Source of the DNA: Aporrectodea caliginosa
Lineage: Eukaryota; Annelida; Clitellata; Crassiclitellata; Lumbricidae
DNA: 64,000 bases
Assembly: GCA_020284085.1 (NCBI GenBank)
Contig: JACEVL010000096.1
Location: forward strand, 457,074-521,073
Reading direction: 5' to 3'
In this document: positions 44,301 to 53,406 of the stretch, piece by piece
Layout: each line of letters begins with the position of its first letter
Position numbering within the stretch: the first letter of the stretch is position 1
Made by a program: the position numbers and the translations under genes
Notes under the pieces: model-generated
Seen by the model: the letters and a program-made list of their open reading frames with translations, nothing else
Told to the model about the DNA's origin: nothing
The model's database searches: none

Positions 44301-46035
44301 ACCTGCAGAGTTCTCTAACAGACTATCATTTTGAAAATTTCTACTAAAAATCAAATAAACTCTAGCTTGTTTTAATGGATCGTAATTGCAAATCGTATTT
44401 TGGATACCTGACAAACTTATAATACAATTGAATGTATATATTATTACAATTTACAGGCCATTGGTCCATTGGATGTTTTAGTTTGAAAATAGAATTAATT
44501 AAAAATTATCGAAAAAATTCTAAATCATTTGCCAATTTTAAGGGAATAATTGAAAAGTAATTCGTAATTGAATTACAATCAAAATGTAATTGTAATTCAA
44601 TTACTTTCACAATCAAGTAATTGTAATTGTAATTCAATTACATTTACAAGCATGTAATTGCAAATATAATTGAATTACATTTAGAATGTAATTGATACAA
44701 CACTGCCTAAGACAATACCTTTTTTGCTAACTGTGCTCTCTTATACTCACTGTGCTCTTTTCTGCTCACTGCTCTCTTCTGTTCACTGTCTCTCTGTTGC
44801 TCACTGTGCTCTTTTCTGCTCACTGTGCTCTCATCTGCTCAGGGTTCTGCTCTTTTCTGCTCACTGTGCTCTGTTGTGGTCACTGTTGTCTTGTGCTCAA
44901 TCTGCTCTCTTTTGCTAACTGTGCTCTCTTCTGATCACTGTGCTCTCGTCTGCACACTGTGCTCTCTTGTGCTCACTATGCTGTCTTCTGCTAACTGTGC
45001 TCTTTTTTGCTCACTTTGCCGCTCTTTTCTTCTCACTTTGCTCACTTCTGCTCACGGTGCTCTCTTCTGCTTAGGGGTCATCCATTTAGTACGTAAGCAT
45101 CGAGGGGGGGGGGGGGGGGGGATCCAAATGCATCTGATTGCGTATGCTTGCGTACGCAGAGGAAGGGTAAAACTCGATAATACTGTCTATATTGGCCTTC
45201 ATGAGCCTTCCTTCAAATGAGTCACAGTTCAGCGATCAGACAATTAATAGGGCCAAGTAGGGCTGTGGGAAAGGATCACACACTTGTATGCCCGTTATCT
45301 CTGACTGCTATTGACTGTCTTGCAGCTGTGCACAGAGTCCCGACAGTTTGGCCGCCTGCCCTATTCAGTCGGGATATAGACCGTTCTATAGGATTGGGGG
45401 GGGACCCGGGGGGGTGCGTGTCAAGCGTACGTACGCAGAAGGACATAGTGCTAAAAGTACACATGTGTATGGGGAGGGGCGGGGTCAATTTTTCCCGGAA
45501 TTTTGCGTACGTACTAAATGAATGGCCCCGTACTCTGAGTTTTTTAAAAAGAATTTACTGAGATATAGAACCGCGGATCACTTGGCTAAATATGGCCGTA
45601 CGTTGACTTCTCCATCTGGCTCCAAATGTTCATCCTTCTCTCTGTCTGCCTGTCCTGTGTCTGCCTACCTCTGTCTCTCAGTCTGATTTAGTCTCAGAAA
45701 GTTTTTCAGCCTTGTAATGCGAGTAATTCTACTTGGGTGTCTTGCTTTCCGTAGGAGATTTGTTAATAGGGGGCCTATAAACATGCATTATTGCAATCTC
45801 GATCATTATTCTGTTATAATTATTTTGGCTGTATTTCTTGTAGGGCCACAACATCTTTGGCCACCCAGGTCATGGTGGACAGGCCGGATTCGCTGACCCA
45901 AATCACAAGATTGGTTGGGCTTACCTCACAACCTTTCCGTCTGTCTACGGTTGTAATGACTGGAAATATCGTGAGCTGATTGAAATGGTGTATGAAACAG
46001 TAAGGGAACTGGAACAACGAGAACATACTGGCTGA
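29153..46035 (+). CDS. Gene B: complete membrane-anchored beta-lactamase-like protein (8 exons, 435 aa)
   Basis: Exons: 29153-29322, 30561-30752, 32498-32597, 34527-34632, 35834-35956, 39538-39719, 43398-43640 and 45844-46035; 1308 nt with consistent phases and GT-AG sites. An N-terminal hydrophobic helix (about residues 10-28) suggests a signal anchor. The serine beta-lactamase-like domain runs from about 60 to 430. Family blocks are [67 protein letters not shown] and [13 protein letters not shown]. The SxxK tetrad is G105-C-T-K108 (Ser to Gly), the second-motif Tyr is F195, and the third motif H382-G-G is kept. Penicillin-binding-type hydrolysis therefore looks lost or changed; natural substrates of animal members are mostly unknown. 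Confidence 0.87.
29489..30090. repeat. Direct repeats in gene B intron 1
   Basis: CTCCATTTGGTATCAAATGC plus TCAAAATTGCG occurs at about 29513 and 30045. Next to the second copy, AAATCATCAGTGAAAAATTT is repeated in tandem near 29969-30019. Flanks resemble the GGAGCGTCGTAAGCT sequence at 23727, so this is transposon debris. Confidence 0.5.
30561..30752 (+). CDS. Gene B exon 2 (degenerate SxxK)
   Basis: Acceptor CTTCGAACAG, donor GTAAGT. It encodes [19 protein letters not shown], then [20 protein letters not shown] and [16 protein letters not shown]. The Ser nucleophile of SxxK is Gly (G105), while the Lys (K108) remains. Confidence 0.85.
30790..31100 (-). mobile_element. LINE 3' end in gene B intron 2
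   Basis: The minus strand encodes [20 protein letters not shown] and [17 protein letters not shown], a CR1/L2 C-terminus, ending at TTTATAAAGCACCACT-like bases. The same insertion exists in intron 2 of genes A and C. Confidence 0.65.
31204..31961. mobile_element. TIR element (758 bp) carrying LINE reverse-transcriptase sequence
   Basis: The ends GGCCGGCCAAAAATGACGTC (31204) and, reversed, GGCCGTCCAAAAATGACGTC (31961) differ at one base of 20. Gene C lacks this block at the homologous site. The interior minus strand encodes a frameshifted LINE RT segment with [26 protein letters not shown] and [20 protein letters not shown]. No clear target duplication. Confidence 0.55.
32498..32597 (+). CDS. 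Gene B exon 3
   Basis: 100 nt; [20 protein letters not shown] then [13 protein letters not shown]. Acceptor TGTTTAG, donor GTACGA. Confidence 0.88.
33099..33471 (+). mobile_element. hAT-type MITE in gene B intron 3
   Basis: CAGGTCTTCAAACTTTCTGA at the left end and CACAGTTTGAGTAGCTTTG at the right. Flanked by TCATATGG (33091-33098) and TCATATGA (33472-33479), 7 of 8 identical. Orthologous to 3922-4290 and 58204-58603. Confidence 0.7.
33484..33655 (+). repeat. tRNA-derived SINE in gene B intron 3
   Basis: TAGCTGATTGGTTAGAGTGC (A box-like), GGGTTCGAGC (B box-like), and a body ending in an (AATA)n-like tail. It directly abuts the hAT MITE. Confidence 0.6.
34527..34632 (+). CDS. Gene B exon 4
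   Basis: 106 nt; [20 protein letters not shown] then [16 protein letters not shown]. Acceptor TTTGTAG, donor GTAAG. Confidence 0.85.
35160..35326 (+). pseudogene. Truncated duplicate of exon 5 in gene B intron 4
   Basis: Nearly identical to 35725-35890, including the acceptor, and encodes [19 protein letters not shown]. It then breaks into unrelated intron sequence (AATTTATAGTTTC) with no donor. Gene C lacks it at the matching place (about 63490). If its acceptor were used the protein would truncate. Confidence 0.7.
35834..35956 (+). CDS. Gene B exon 5
   Basis: 123 nt; [20 protein letters not shown] then [20 protein letters not shown] and F. The second-motif Tyr is Phe (F195 in YAFHS). Acceptor CTTTTAAG, donor GTAACT. 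A truncated second copy lies 570 bp upstream. Confidence 0.85.
35957..37160. other. Gene B intron 5, first part
   Basis: AT-rich intron with a short CAGT run near 36730. No exon or recognised repeat family. Confidence 0.4.
37165..37570 (+). mobile_element. LINE reverse-transcriptase relic
   Basis: A frameshifted relic of the [19 protein letters not shown] motif near 37165-37220, followed by KSEAIVFG and [16 protein letters not shown], as in L2/CR1-like RT. An internal deletion joins the two parts. Confidence 0.55.
37870..37990 (-). repeat. tRNA-derived SINE fragment
   Basis: The minus strand GTGCTGGTTAGCATGCTGGA then GTCGGGGGCTCAAATTCC resembles tRNA A and B boxes. Same family as 50588 and 60690. 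Confidence 0.55.
38010..38400 (-). mobile_element. LINE 3' fragment
   Basis: The minus-strand frame includes [20 protein letters not shown] and [20 protein letters not shown], typical of LINE ORF2 C-termini. Confidence 0.5.
38566..39176. mobile_element. Foldback TIR element with minisatellite core, copy 1
   Basis: Ends are built from iterated TCGTCAACGGAC units (GGACATTTCGTCAACGGACG left; right reversed GGGACGTTTCGTCAACGGAC). The core is a ~35-40-bp degenerate repeat (GGATTGATGAAAATAATTTC...) which flips orientation near 38870, so the whole element can fold back. The core is shared with 49181-49651 and 54808-55291. Confidence 0.65.
39538..39719 (+). CDS. Gene B exon 6
   Basis: 182 nt; [19 protein letters not shown] then a variable linker ...[20 protein letters not shown] and NDAEIET. 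Acceptor CTGTGCTAG and donor GTATGC restore the [11 protein letters not shown] reading known in the family. Confidence 0.8.
39998..40319. mobile_element. Long palindrome / foldback MITE
   Basis: Arms of about 120-130 bp (39998-40121 and 40187-40319) are almost perfect inverted copies around a 66-bp AT-rich loop. The outer ends are AATAAGCCTGTTCAGCATTA and, reversed, AATAAGCCAGTTCAGCATTA. The right arm has about 11 extra bases. Confidence 0.75.
40330..40830 (+). mobile_element. Probable degraded LINE fragment
   Basis: GTATGGGCTCGCAAGCATTC then [16 protein letters not shown] translation and a CACATGTATTGTATATCTAA tail resemble other LINE tails here (compare 39190-39340). Weak evidence. Confidence 0.3.
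41165..41440 (-). pseudogene. hAT-type transposase fragment
   Basis: The minus strand encodes [40 protein letters not shown] and FCSNF. The 'DI-x-FP-x-QLLSF' block is typical of DUF4371/hAT-related transposases. Fragment only. Confidence 0.45.
41648..41721 (-). CDS. Possible isolated exon, unknown gene
   Basis: A 74-nt block with perfect-looking AG (GTAACAG) and GT (GTAAGA) borders, encoding [24 protein letters not shown] with 1-nt split codons at both ends. It is opposite in strand to gene B and lies in its intron 6. I do not recognise it; no partner exon is visible nearby, so it may be chance or a displaced exon. Confidence 0.3.
41860..43245 (+). mobile_element. Rearranged CR1/L2-like LINE (endonuclease region) in gene B intron 6
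   Basis: Endonuclease-like pieces: [60 protein letters not shown] and [20 protein letters not shown]. An RT piece, [20 protein letters not shown], is spliced into the endonuclease order between two 35-bp inverted repeats. Many frameshifts, so it is dead. Confidence 0.7.
41953..42141. repeat. 35-bp inverted repeat bracketing an RT fragment
   Basis: CGGTCGAGGAACGAGTAGAC at 41953 continues to 41987 and is perfectly inverted at 42107-42141. The enclosed ~120 bp encodes an RT catalytic-type block (YADDT). Confidence 0.7.
43398..43640 (+). CDS. Gene B exon 7
   Basis: 243 nt, phase 0 at both ends. [20 protein letters not shown] then [20 protein letters not shown] and [11 protein letters not shown]. 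The FAT-x(2)-LAKLYG-x-(2)-NGG block is typical of the domain. Acceptor TTGGTTTAG, donor GTAAGT. Confidence 0.83.
43796..44705. mobile_element. Non-autonomous hAT transposon with perfect 8-bp target duplication
   Basis: The ends CAGTGTTGTTCAGTAATTG and, reversed, CAGTGTTGTATCAATTAC are flanked by CCTAAGAC on both sides (43788-43795 and 44706-44713). Subterminal regions are dense TAATTGTAATTGAATTAC repeats. The plus strand near 44200-44275 keeps [20 protein letters not shown] and TACW, the hAT dimerisation-domain signature. It lies in gene B intron 7. Confidence 0.85.
44724..45066. repeat. CTCACTGTGCTCTCTTCTG minisatellite
   Basis: About 17 degenerate units of roughly 19-20 bp. The open frames here are repeat translations. 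Confidence 0.85.
45074..45529. mobile_element. TIR MITE (456 bp) with GTACGTACGC-type ends
   Basis: GGGGTCATCCATTTAGTACG at the left and, reversed, GGGGCCATTCATTTAGTACG at the right. Internal G-runs (13 or more Gs near 45107) and repeated GCGTACG. No clear target duplication; no coding frame. Confidence 0.65.
45844..46035 (+). CDS. Gene B exon 8 (HGG motif, stop)
   Basis: [36 protein letters not shown], then [19 protein letters not shown] and TGA. The third active-site motif (HGG) is intact. Acceptor TTTCTTGTAG. Confidence 0.85.
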   Translation, partial: GHNIFGHPGHGGQAGFADPNHKIGWAYLTTFPSVYGCNDWKYRELIEMVYETVRELEQREHTG

Positions 46036-46165
46036 CTGACTGATTGAATGAGTGACCAGACTGCCTGCCTTGGTAATTAAGTTTTGACTGCCTTACTGCC
46101 TGCCTGACTGACTCACTGACTGACTGATTGACTGACTGAATAATTGATACTCTGACCTAACTGAC
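46036..46165. repeat. (CTGA)n repeat in gene B 3' flank
   Basis: Imperfect CTGA run that begins at the stop codon and likely lies in the 3' UTR. Matches the run after the A' last exon. Confidence 0.75.
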
Positions 46166-46689
46166 TGACTGAATTTTGTTGTTGGCTGTTGAATTGCAAT
46201 GACTCGGTTACTGATACTTTAATGTCACGTACATTTTTACACACTTTTTGAAGTGTTTACGACTCAGGTTCCAAGTAACTTGTCAAATTCTGGTAAATGG
46301 AGTCTTAAATACTAGTTAAAATAATTGGCCTATTAAGGATGCAGCATTCGATATTGTTGATTTTTTTGACAGATTTAGCGTGCCTTACCCAGGCCCATGT
46401 TAAGAGACCCTGGAGCACTCTGTCTTGTTGTGGCTCTCCGTCCCTTCTCTCTCTTCCCTTTCTCGTCCCCGTCCCTACGGAACCCAATGGCTATTCAGGT
46501 TTATACACTATCACTGTTAGGCAAGGTAATTAAGTTTTGGCAATTAAAATGTGCAAAAGTAGCATATTTTACAGAAATATTATGTTTCACAGTCTCTCAG
46601 CTCTTCTGATTCTAAGGCCTCATAAGGAATAGACATCGTTTCAAAATGATCGTCGTTGCTGATAGACTGAATTGCACTTGCAGTTGGTG

Positions 46690-47460
46690 ACATCTATTTT
46701 CATGTGCACTGTCCTTAGAACTCAAATTAATTTGTGCGTCATCGTCAAGTTCGTCAACGATCGATCCGCCGGCTATTTCCGGCTCACTACAATCACAAAC
46801 CTGTCCACTCACAGTCACAGGCAGACTATCAGACACAGTACTACTACTACTTTTGTTCTCGACTTATCCCTCACCTTCAAAGAGCACATGTCCAGTCTTA
46901 CTCGTTCCTGCTATTTTCAACTGAGGCGACTGAGAGCTATCAGACGAGCTGTGTTGTGTTGCCCTTGGTCTTTACCACCATTGTCCATGCATTCATCCGA
47001 TCTAGCAATGACTACTGTAACTCACTTCTTGCAGGCCTCCCTATGCAATCGGTTCTAAATGCTGCACCTAGGCCAGTGTTAGGCACTAAACTTTTTTAAG
47101 TTAAACCAACTATTTTTCAACTAAAATAAAGCAGTTTAACTAAAGTTGGCAACTGATTTTGTAAATAATTTACCTAAAATAAAAAATAGTTCCTTAAACC
47201 TTTACCATCTTTGAACAAAAGTTTTCACAAACATTTTCACAACGTCGGTCATTTGCTGTTGAGGGCCCTTCAGCTTGGAATGCCCTTCCTCCTCCTCTGC
47301 GGGCAAAACTTGTCTGGGTCCTGCTCCTCATCTGCTCGTTCCCTGAAGACGTTTCTTTTCTCAGTGCTTTTTTCCAGGTGCTTCTACACCGAGAGCGCCT
47401 CCGAATAGTCCAAACTGCGAGAGGCGCTTCAGATAGGATACGATACGATACTTTGAAAGG
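46690..47460 (+). mobile_element. LINE 3' portion, split by a small insertion
   Basis: [43 protein letters not shown] and, after an interruption at about 47070-47215, VEGPSAWNALPP-like translation and a GATACGATA tail. The interruption starts CAGTGTTAGGCACTAAACTT, hAT-like. Confidence 0.6.
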
Positions 47461-47849
47461 GCGTCGTCAGTTTTGGGGTGCTAGTTAGCACTTCGAGATT
47501 TCGCTTCACTTGTTCGCGCTTTGCAGCACGTTTTAAAATCCCACTGGCATACTTATGAGTATACTCGATGTTATTATTGAATGATTACTGATTTTTATTC
47601 GATACTTTAAGACTTAAGTTTAACTTATAATGAGTAAAACTACAGCAAAGTTATCGTAGTTAGTTACGCACAAGTCGGCACAATTAACATGTCAACAAAA
47701 TGTTGACGCAACCACAGAGATATTAAGATATCTAAAGTCTTCACACAACGTTTACTCTAGGTTGAGTGCACTACAAACTGCAAAGTGATTAAGTAATGCG
47801 ACCTGTGGGTGTATTTTAACCAAAATAAATTACATTTTGTTCATAACCG

Positions 47850-48015
47850 TCTTCCAGCCTCAGTTCGACAGTGCATATCTGTCGCACAGTTTAAAACAAA
47901 ATTAAAAAAACTTATCTGTTTAACCTGCACTATGACTAAGAATGTAGCGAAACGCGCTCTCGTGCAAGACTTGTCTTGTTAAAGCGCGCTATAAATTTTC
48001 ATTTGTATTGTATTG
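47850..48015 (+). mobile_element. LINE 3' tail
   Basis: QFKTKLKKLICLTC-like translation, GCGCGCTATAAATTTTCATT and a TTGTATTGTATTG tail; same family as 57200-57345. Confidence 0.5.
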
Positions 48016-48259
48016 TACATAAGTGAACTCAATTTGTCGTCGGGGGTCGGGGACCCCGGAGCGCTCTGGGCCCTGGAGCACGTGCTCCGTGTGCTTCAAT
48101 GATTAACCCGGCCCTGGACTCTTACCCAAATCCGTTGGAATTCGTAAATACTAAAATAAATACTGACCATGTGAGGAATTTACTCATTGCTGAATCTCAG
48201 CTGAAGTCAGTGTGCACTGCAGTGTCATAGTCTGATTTTTGTAGCAGGCAGTGACATTT

Positions 48260-48535
48260 CTGCAAGAGTATGTGTCACTTGTTATGTTCATCGTCTCAAG
48301 GTGATTTTGTTGTGACACGATCACTCAAAAACTTGGCAACAGGGCTTTTGCGCTTGCCGGCCCGGCTGAATGGTACAAACTCCCTGACTTTATCCTCAAT
48401 TCCTCAACATTATCGATTTTCACAACTAACCTTAAAACATTTGTTTAAGATTTATTATGATTGACTTTTCTGTTACGCGCTTTTGTGTAAGATTCCTATT
48501 TTGTTTAGGCGCGCTATAAATGACTGTCTAATAAT
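48260..48535 (+). mobile_element. LINE 3' tail, second fragment
   Basis: FSQLTLKHLFKIYYD frame then GGCGCGCTATAAATGACTG, a LINE-type 3' end with no upstream RT visible. Confidence 0.4.
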
Positions 48536-48573
48536 AATTGTAATAATTGTGTGACCTGTTGTGGCTGCATTAG

Positions 48574-49105
48574 ATGTCTTCCAAGGTAAACGAGTCATGC
48601 CTTAAGAGTTTGTGTTGCCGAGTGCCGCTTCAGGAGCTGAAAGTCAAGTTAAATGCACTGACTAAACCTCTTGATCGTGGTGCACTACTGGCGAGCATCG
48701 ATAAACGACATGGACTACTTTCTGACGATAGTGATCGAATTCCTCATAGAAGTAGTTTATAATCTAAAGTTCAAACGTCAGTAGGATTGAAAACTCGAAA
48801 GTGATGCGCTCCTTGCTTCCGCAGAAAGCAATTTAGAACGTGCCTGATGAAAGTGACGCTGTAATAGCCTACTTCTGCAAGTTCTGCTCACAGCGGCAAC
48901 AGGAGTTTGTGACAATGATAACTTCTTCTATGATTTCTTAAGTGTGCAGACAGAGAATTCTCATTTGAAGTATCTGAACCTAACATCAAGTGAACTAGGA
49001 ATGCTGGAAAATCGTCCACGAATCAAGTCAACGTTTCTGCGCTTCAACACAAGCATTCCATCAAGCGCTCCCGTACAGAGACTATTTAACACATCCTCAG
49101 CATAG
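48574..49105 (+). pseudogene. hAT transposase C-terminal relic
   Basis: Frameshifted sequence ending RFNTSIPSSAPVQRLFNTSS then stop, the hAT dimerisation signature. Preceding coding scraps (MSSKVNESCLKSLCCRVPLQ) are in several frames. Ends not located. Confidence 0.55.
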
Positions 49106-49180
49106 CGTAACAAAGTTCACTTCCTGATATTTCTTTTCGTTTACGATTTATATTATAGATTCTATATTTAAATAGTCGGT

Positions 49181-49651
49181 AATCCCGTAGTTTAGGTTGG
49201 TAAATTATTTTAATGTCTTCAATGCCGTACTTGACGTTGGTAAGTAAGCATGCAGTCTACCCTGGGAATAGTCCCAGGTCTACCTATGTCCAAGATTACT
49301 AGCATCAATCCAGCTGCCATTTAATCGGATTTTTAACAATTAATCCTACTTCCATTTAATGAAAAAATTACCCAAAATTCTACTTGAGCAAAAAATATTT
49401 GTTATCAATGGAACTTTTATTTAAGGAAAGAACTATTCTCATGGATCCAGCCTCTACTTACGGAAACAATTATTTTCATCAATCCAGCTTGTATTTGCGG
49501 GAAAATTAATTCGATCATTCCAGCTTCTATTTAAGCACAGAAATCGTTTCATTAATCCCACTTCCATTTAGGGAAACAATTTCTTCACCAGTCCAGCTTC
49601 CATTTTAAATTGACCATATGAAATAATTTACCAACCTAAACTACGGGATTA
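49181..49651. mobile_element. TIR element with minisatellite core, copy 2
   Basis: The ends AATCCCGTAGTTTAGGTTGG and the exact inverse at 49651 are matched over about 30 bp. The core is degenerate ~40-bp units (CAATCCAGCTTCTATTTA...) in one orientation. The subterminal TCTTCAATGCCGTACTTGAC is shared with copy 3. Confidence 0.75.
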
Positions 49652-49679
49652 GGCCTACCTAAATAGTCACCCTGACTAT

Positions 49680-50545
49680 CCCAACACTGATTTTGTCACA
49701 GAGCATCATTTCCTCTGCTGCTTGGTTGAATTTGAGGCAACAGTTCGCGAGGTGTCGCTTCCTGGTCACGTTGAAATAATTATAGAGAGCGTGATTTAGA
49801 TAGTGACGCGGGGAGACAATCTCGTACCCATCCCCGCCCCGCAACAAGTAAGTCTTCCCATCCCCGCCTCATTCCCGCATGGTTTGTCCCCATCCCCGCA
49901 GGACGACATCACATTCCCCGCAAAAAGTTTACACAAATTCATATTAAAAAAAATAACATTCATTTTTTAGCTTACAAAGTTATTTGTATTGCTGAATGTA
50001 TTAGTCTGTTATTATCTTACCGACAGTTTGCATTAACCAAGTCCTGACTATTTCTGACTAGTAGGCTTCAGGAAATAAAAAATCGCCTATCAGTTCTCCA
50101 GTTTTTAACATCACCCGGGTTCATTGCCGGCTCATTCCCCATTACCGCGGTATTACCGCGAGAGTAAACCCCATTACCGCGGTATTACCGCAATTGTTGT
50201 CCCCATTACCGCGGTATAACCGCAATTGTTGTCCCCATTACCGCGGGATTACCGCGGTAACCGCCGTTTCCCGCGGTTTTCCCGCGGGGAAATTCCCCAT
50301 GTCACTCTCTAGCGTGAATGATGAATTGACAGTTACTGAGAGTAAGCCTACTTGTGTTCACATTGACAAAGCTGTGTAATCCAATTTTGTTTGTAACAGT
50401 CCTAGTAGCTATTCAAATCTGATAGTGAAACTAGGACAGACTATTTATCTCAACACTGTTGTTGCCACAGAGCTTCATTTCCTCTGCTGCATCAGTTGAG
50501 TTTCTAGTCAACAGTTCGCGAGATGGCGCTTCCTGGCCACAACGT
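49680..50545. repeat. About 90-bp direct repeats either side of a hAT MITE
   Basis: TCATTTCCTCTGCTGC...CAACAGTTCGCGAG...GGCGCTTCCTGG occurs at about 49690-49770 and 50463-50545. It is an old local duplication, the first copy carrying the hAT MITE next to it. Confidence 0.6.
49797..50311. mobile_element. hAT-type MITE with GC-rich minisatellite core
   Basis: The ends TAGATAGTGACGCGGGG and, reversed, TAGAGAGTGACATGGGG are flanked by GCGTGATT (49789-49796) and GCGTGAAT (50312-50319), 7 of 8 identical. The core carries four or so units of CCCATTACCGCGGTATTACC (50130-50275) and CCCCGC-rich flanks. Confidence 0.7.
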
Positions 50546-50587
50546 TTTAGAAGAAAAATATCAGTACCTAAACTTCCGAAAGTAGGT

Positions 50588-50765
50588 GCGCGATAGTCTA
50601 GTGGTTAGTGCTTATAACGTTCTGGACTGTCAGTCGTGAGGTGGGAGGTTAAAATCCCCGCCAGTGCAGATACCTGTTTCAAGAGCTGACTGGGACTAAT
50701 ATTAATGTATGTTCTTTGTTTCGTTGTTAGCATGGCGGCAACCACGCGGTGACGACTGTAGGTAT
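50588..50765 (+). repeat. tRNA-derived SINE
   Basis: GATAGTCTAGTGGTTAGTGC (A box) then GTGGGAGGTTAAAATCC (B box-like). Same family as 37870 and 60690. Confidence 0.6.
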
Positions 50766-51283
50766 TAGAGATCGTCCAAGAACGCATAATTCCTCGCGGC
50801 TGACTCAGTAGACATCGCAGAATCGGGCTCGGACGTCTTAATATATCCCCGAATACGCGAGGCCTTTGCTAACAAACGGTTTAGTAACCAATTAAACCCC
50901 ACATTTCCCCTGAACGAATGTTGGCTGGCGGCCGATGCGCCGCCAGCCCGACCGCTACATTATTTTCATTGTGCATGGTCGCGCGTGCTATGACAACGTC
51001 ACAACGTTTGTAATTGGTTATTAAGTTGACGTGAATTGGAGGCGAATGACGCAGTGAGAAGGGACACTTCAGGACTGAATGAAGGATAAGCTTTCACTTC
51101 CGTTTAATTATATACTTATATTATGTTTCATCGAATTGTTTACATATTGATCTTAGAACATTGCAATGTTATTATTTAGTTATGAACATTATTGAGTTGA
51201 TGAACCTTTCTTTCTTTTCAACTGACTAACCAGCCATAATTTATTGAATATTGTTAAAATGGTGACCTTCATTAAGCGGGGTT

Positions 51284-51319
51284 TGTATTGTATTGTATTG
51301 TATTGTATTGTATTGTATT
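51284..51319. repeat. (GTATT)n microsatellite
   Basis: About seven pentamer units, possibly a LINE tail remnant. Confidence 0.85.
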
Positions 51320-51756
51320 TGATCCAGGGTCCGATTTGTCAAAAAAAGAAGCAGGGGGTCGGAAAGAGTGGCGGATCCAGGATTGCTTATGTGGGGGCAA
51401 GGGTTGTTTTTGAGGGGCGCCACGTTCCAGGGTAAAAATGGTAATTAACTTTAAGTGATATAGGCTAGTAGCCTATATATTTGAAATAATGGCATTATGC
51501 GCAATATTAATTTTGTAGTTACTATAGACAACTAGTATATACTATGATACTGTTTGAAATTGGCGTTCATTTATGATGTTGGATCGCAAGTAATTTGTTA
51601 TTATTTACAATCTGCTCAAAGTTCTTTCTCCAGTACAATTACCAGATGGCCCGAACGGGGTGCCATAATTATAATAGGGCGTCGTACTGCAGTGGCCAAC
51701 GTAACAGGAAGAGTAAGATACATTTTATGAAGTATCCTACTGAAAGATTAATTAGG

Positions 51757-52252
51757 GCAGTGATTCCCCACCTCTTTCAGAGCATGACACCCAGAGGCGG
51801 CTAGGGGGGCTAAGCCCATCCCTAACTGCGGCTCAGCCCCCCCCCAAACAAGTGTAAAATCACTGCAAATCACAGGGAGGAGGGGACAAAAACGAAGGTT
51901 TTTGGAGCTTTAGCCCCCCAAACCTGAAATCCTGGCGCCAGCACTGATGGCACCCTTACTAACGGCAGATCAGCGGCACCTTTTACCTTAATTTCAAGTA
52001 TTTTTCTTCAAGTGAGTTCTTTATTTTACTGATAAAAAACTTTTTTTGAATTAAACATGCGGGTTGCGATTCTTTCTACACTACTTTCAGTTTAAAAAAA
52101 TAATTATAGGCTTATGTTAGTAGCGATAAATTTTAAAACTTTTCACATAAAAAGCTGCATAAATGCTATGGTTCTACCTTTCTGACATCCAACCTTGAGC
52201 AGGTTCACGGGGCCCTTTGGTGCCGCGAAACTCAGGTTTGGGAAACACTAGC
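51757..52252. mobile_element. Possible hAT-like element
   Basis: CAGTGATTCCCCACCTCTTT at the left, and GTTTGGGAAACACTAG at the right, pair as imperfect inverted ends. No target duplication confirmed. Confidence 0.35.
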
Positions 52253-53072
52253 TTATAATTAGTCATTATCACTTGTCAGTTGTCTGAGATAGTTCCAATG
52301 CAAGCGATTCGATCAGTGGCGTGGCTAGGTATTTTGGCACCCGTGGCGAATAACGGTAATTAAGCGCTCACAATACAAATTTCGAATTTTACCGAAACAC
52401 AGAGTTAGTCAAACGCTATATTGAACATTATTCGATGATATGAATATGTGGCTCTTACCAGACTCAAAACTTTCTATCCTTAAAGCTGCAAAGTCTTTGA
52501 GAACTTCAGCTAAATTAATAGAAGAGCTACTTCACTCTGGCTGATGAAACTGCGGTGGCATAATTGGATTCAATGTCTTGTTCATCTTAAATTGCTAAGC
52601 AATCATGCCCTTAAAAATAACTGCCATTAAACTCCATGGAACTTGCTGCAGCTGATGCTCGTTTCTCCGAGAAATTCTTAAATCTAGCTCCGTTCAGTTT
52701 ATGTTGCTTAATTTTCGATAAAGGCAAGCGATGCGCAGACAGTTTTATAAACAACAAATACAAATCAAACTGGAATTTCGAATAGACAACGTACAGACTG
52801 ATATTCCACGACTTATGACTCAGCGGTTCTGGCCTCAGGGGAAGGGGAACGGTCAGCCGGGCGTCTACCAAGAGCCATTGGTTAGGATTAAGGTTAGGAA
52901 GGCTTGAAGCGTGGACTCCGGCTTTTACACCCGGTCTCCTCGCCTGAAGCATACGCATACTAATGGAAACCTGATCCATTGGGCCTGAAAACTGTACCGG
53001 GTATAGAAATCTTGTTGAAAGATAACTTTCGTCTTCCTTAGACTCCTGAACTAAAAAAAGCAGATGGTGCGT

Positions 53073-53201
<129 letters not shown>

Positions 53202-53292
53202 CAAACTGCAGGACAGAGAGACAGAGGAAAAGGAGGAGAGTAGTCGAGTAGAGAGAAGAAACATTACTAGCCTACTAAAGACAAAGGTGACC

Positions 53293-53295
<3 letters not shown>

Positions 53296-53358
<63 letters not shown>

Positions 53359-53364
53359 CGTGGG

Positions 53365-53403
<39 letters not shown>
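53296..53403. repeat. (TA)n and (GA)n microsatellites
   Basis: TA run at 53296-53353 and GA run at 53371-53403, separated by unique sequence. Likely polymorphic and difficult to assemble. Confidence 0.95.

Positions 53404-53406
<3 letters not shown>

Noticed and set aside
44724..45220. Several overlapping frames of 60-131 codons rich in Leu, Ser and Cys
   Set aside because: They are translations of the CTCACTGTGCTCTCTTCTG minisatellite in different frames.
50588..50765. Functional tRNA gene
   Set aside because: A- and B-box-like motifs are present but there is no cloverleaf and no proper acceptor stem; related copies show it is a SINE.
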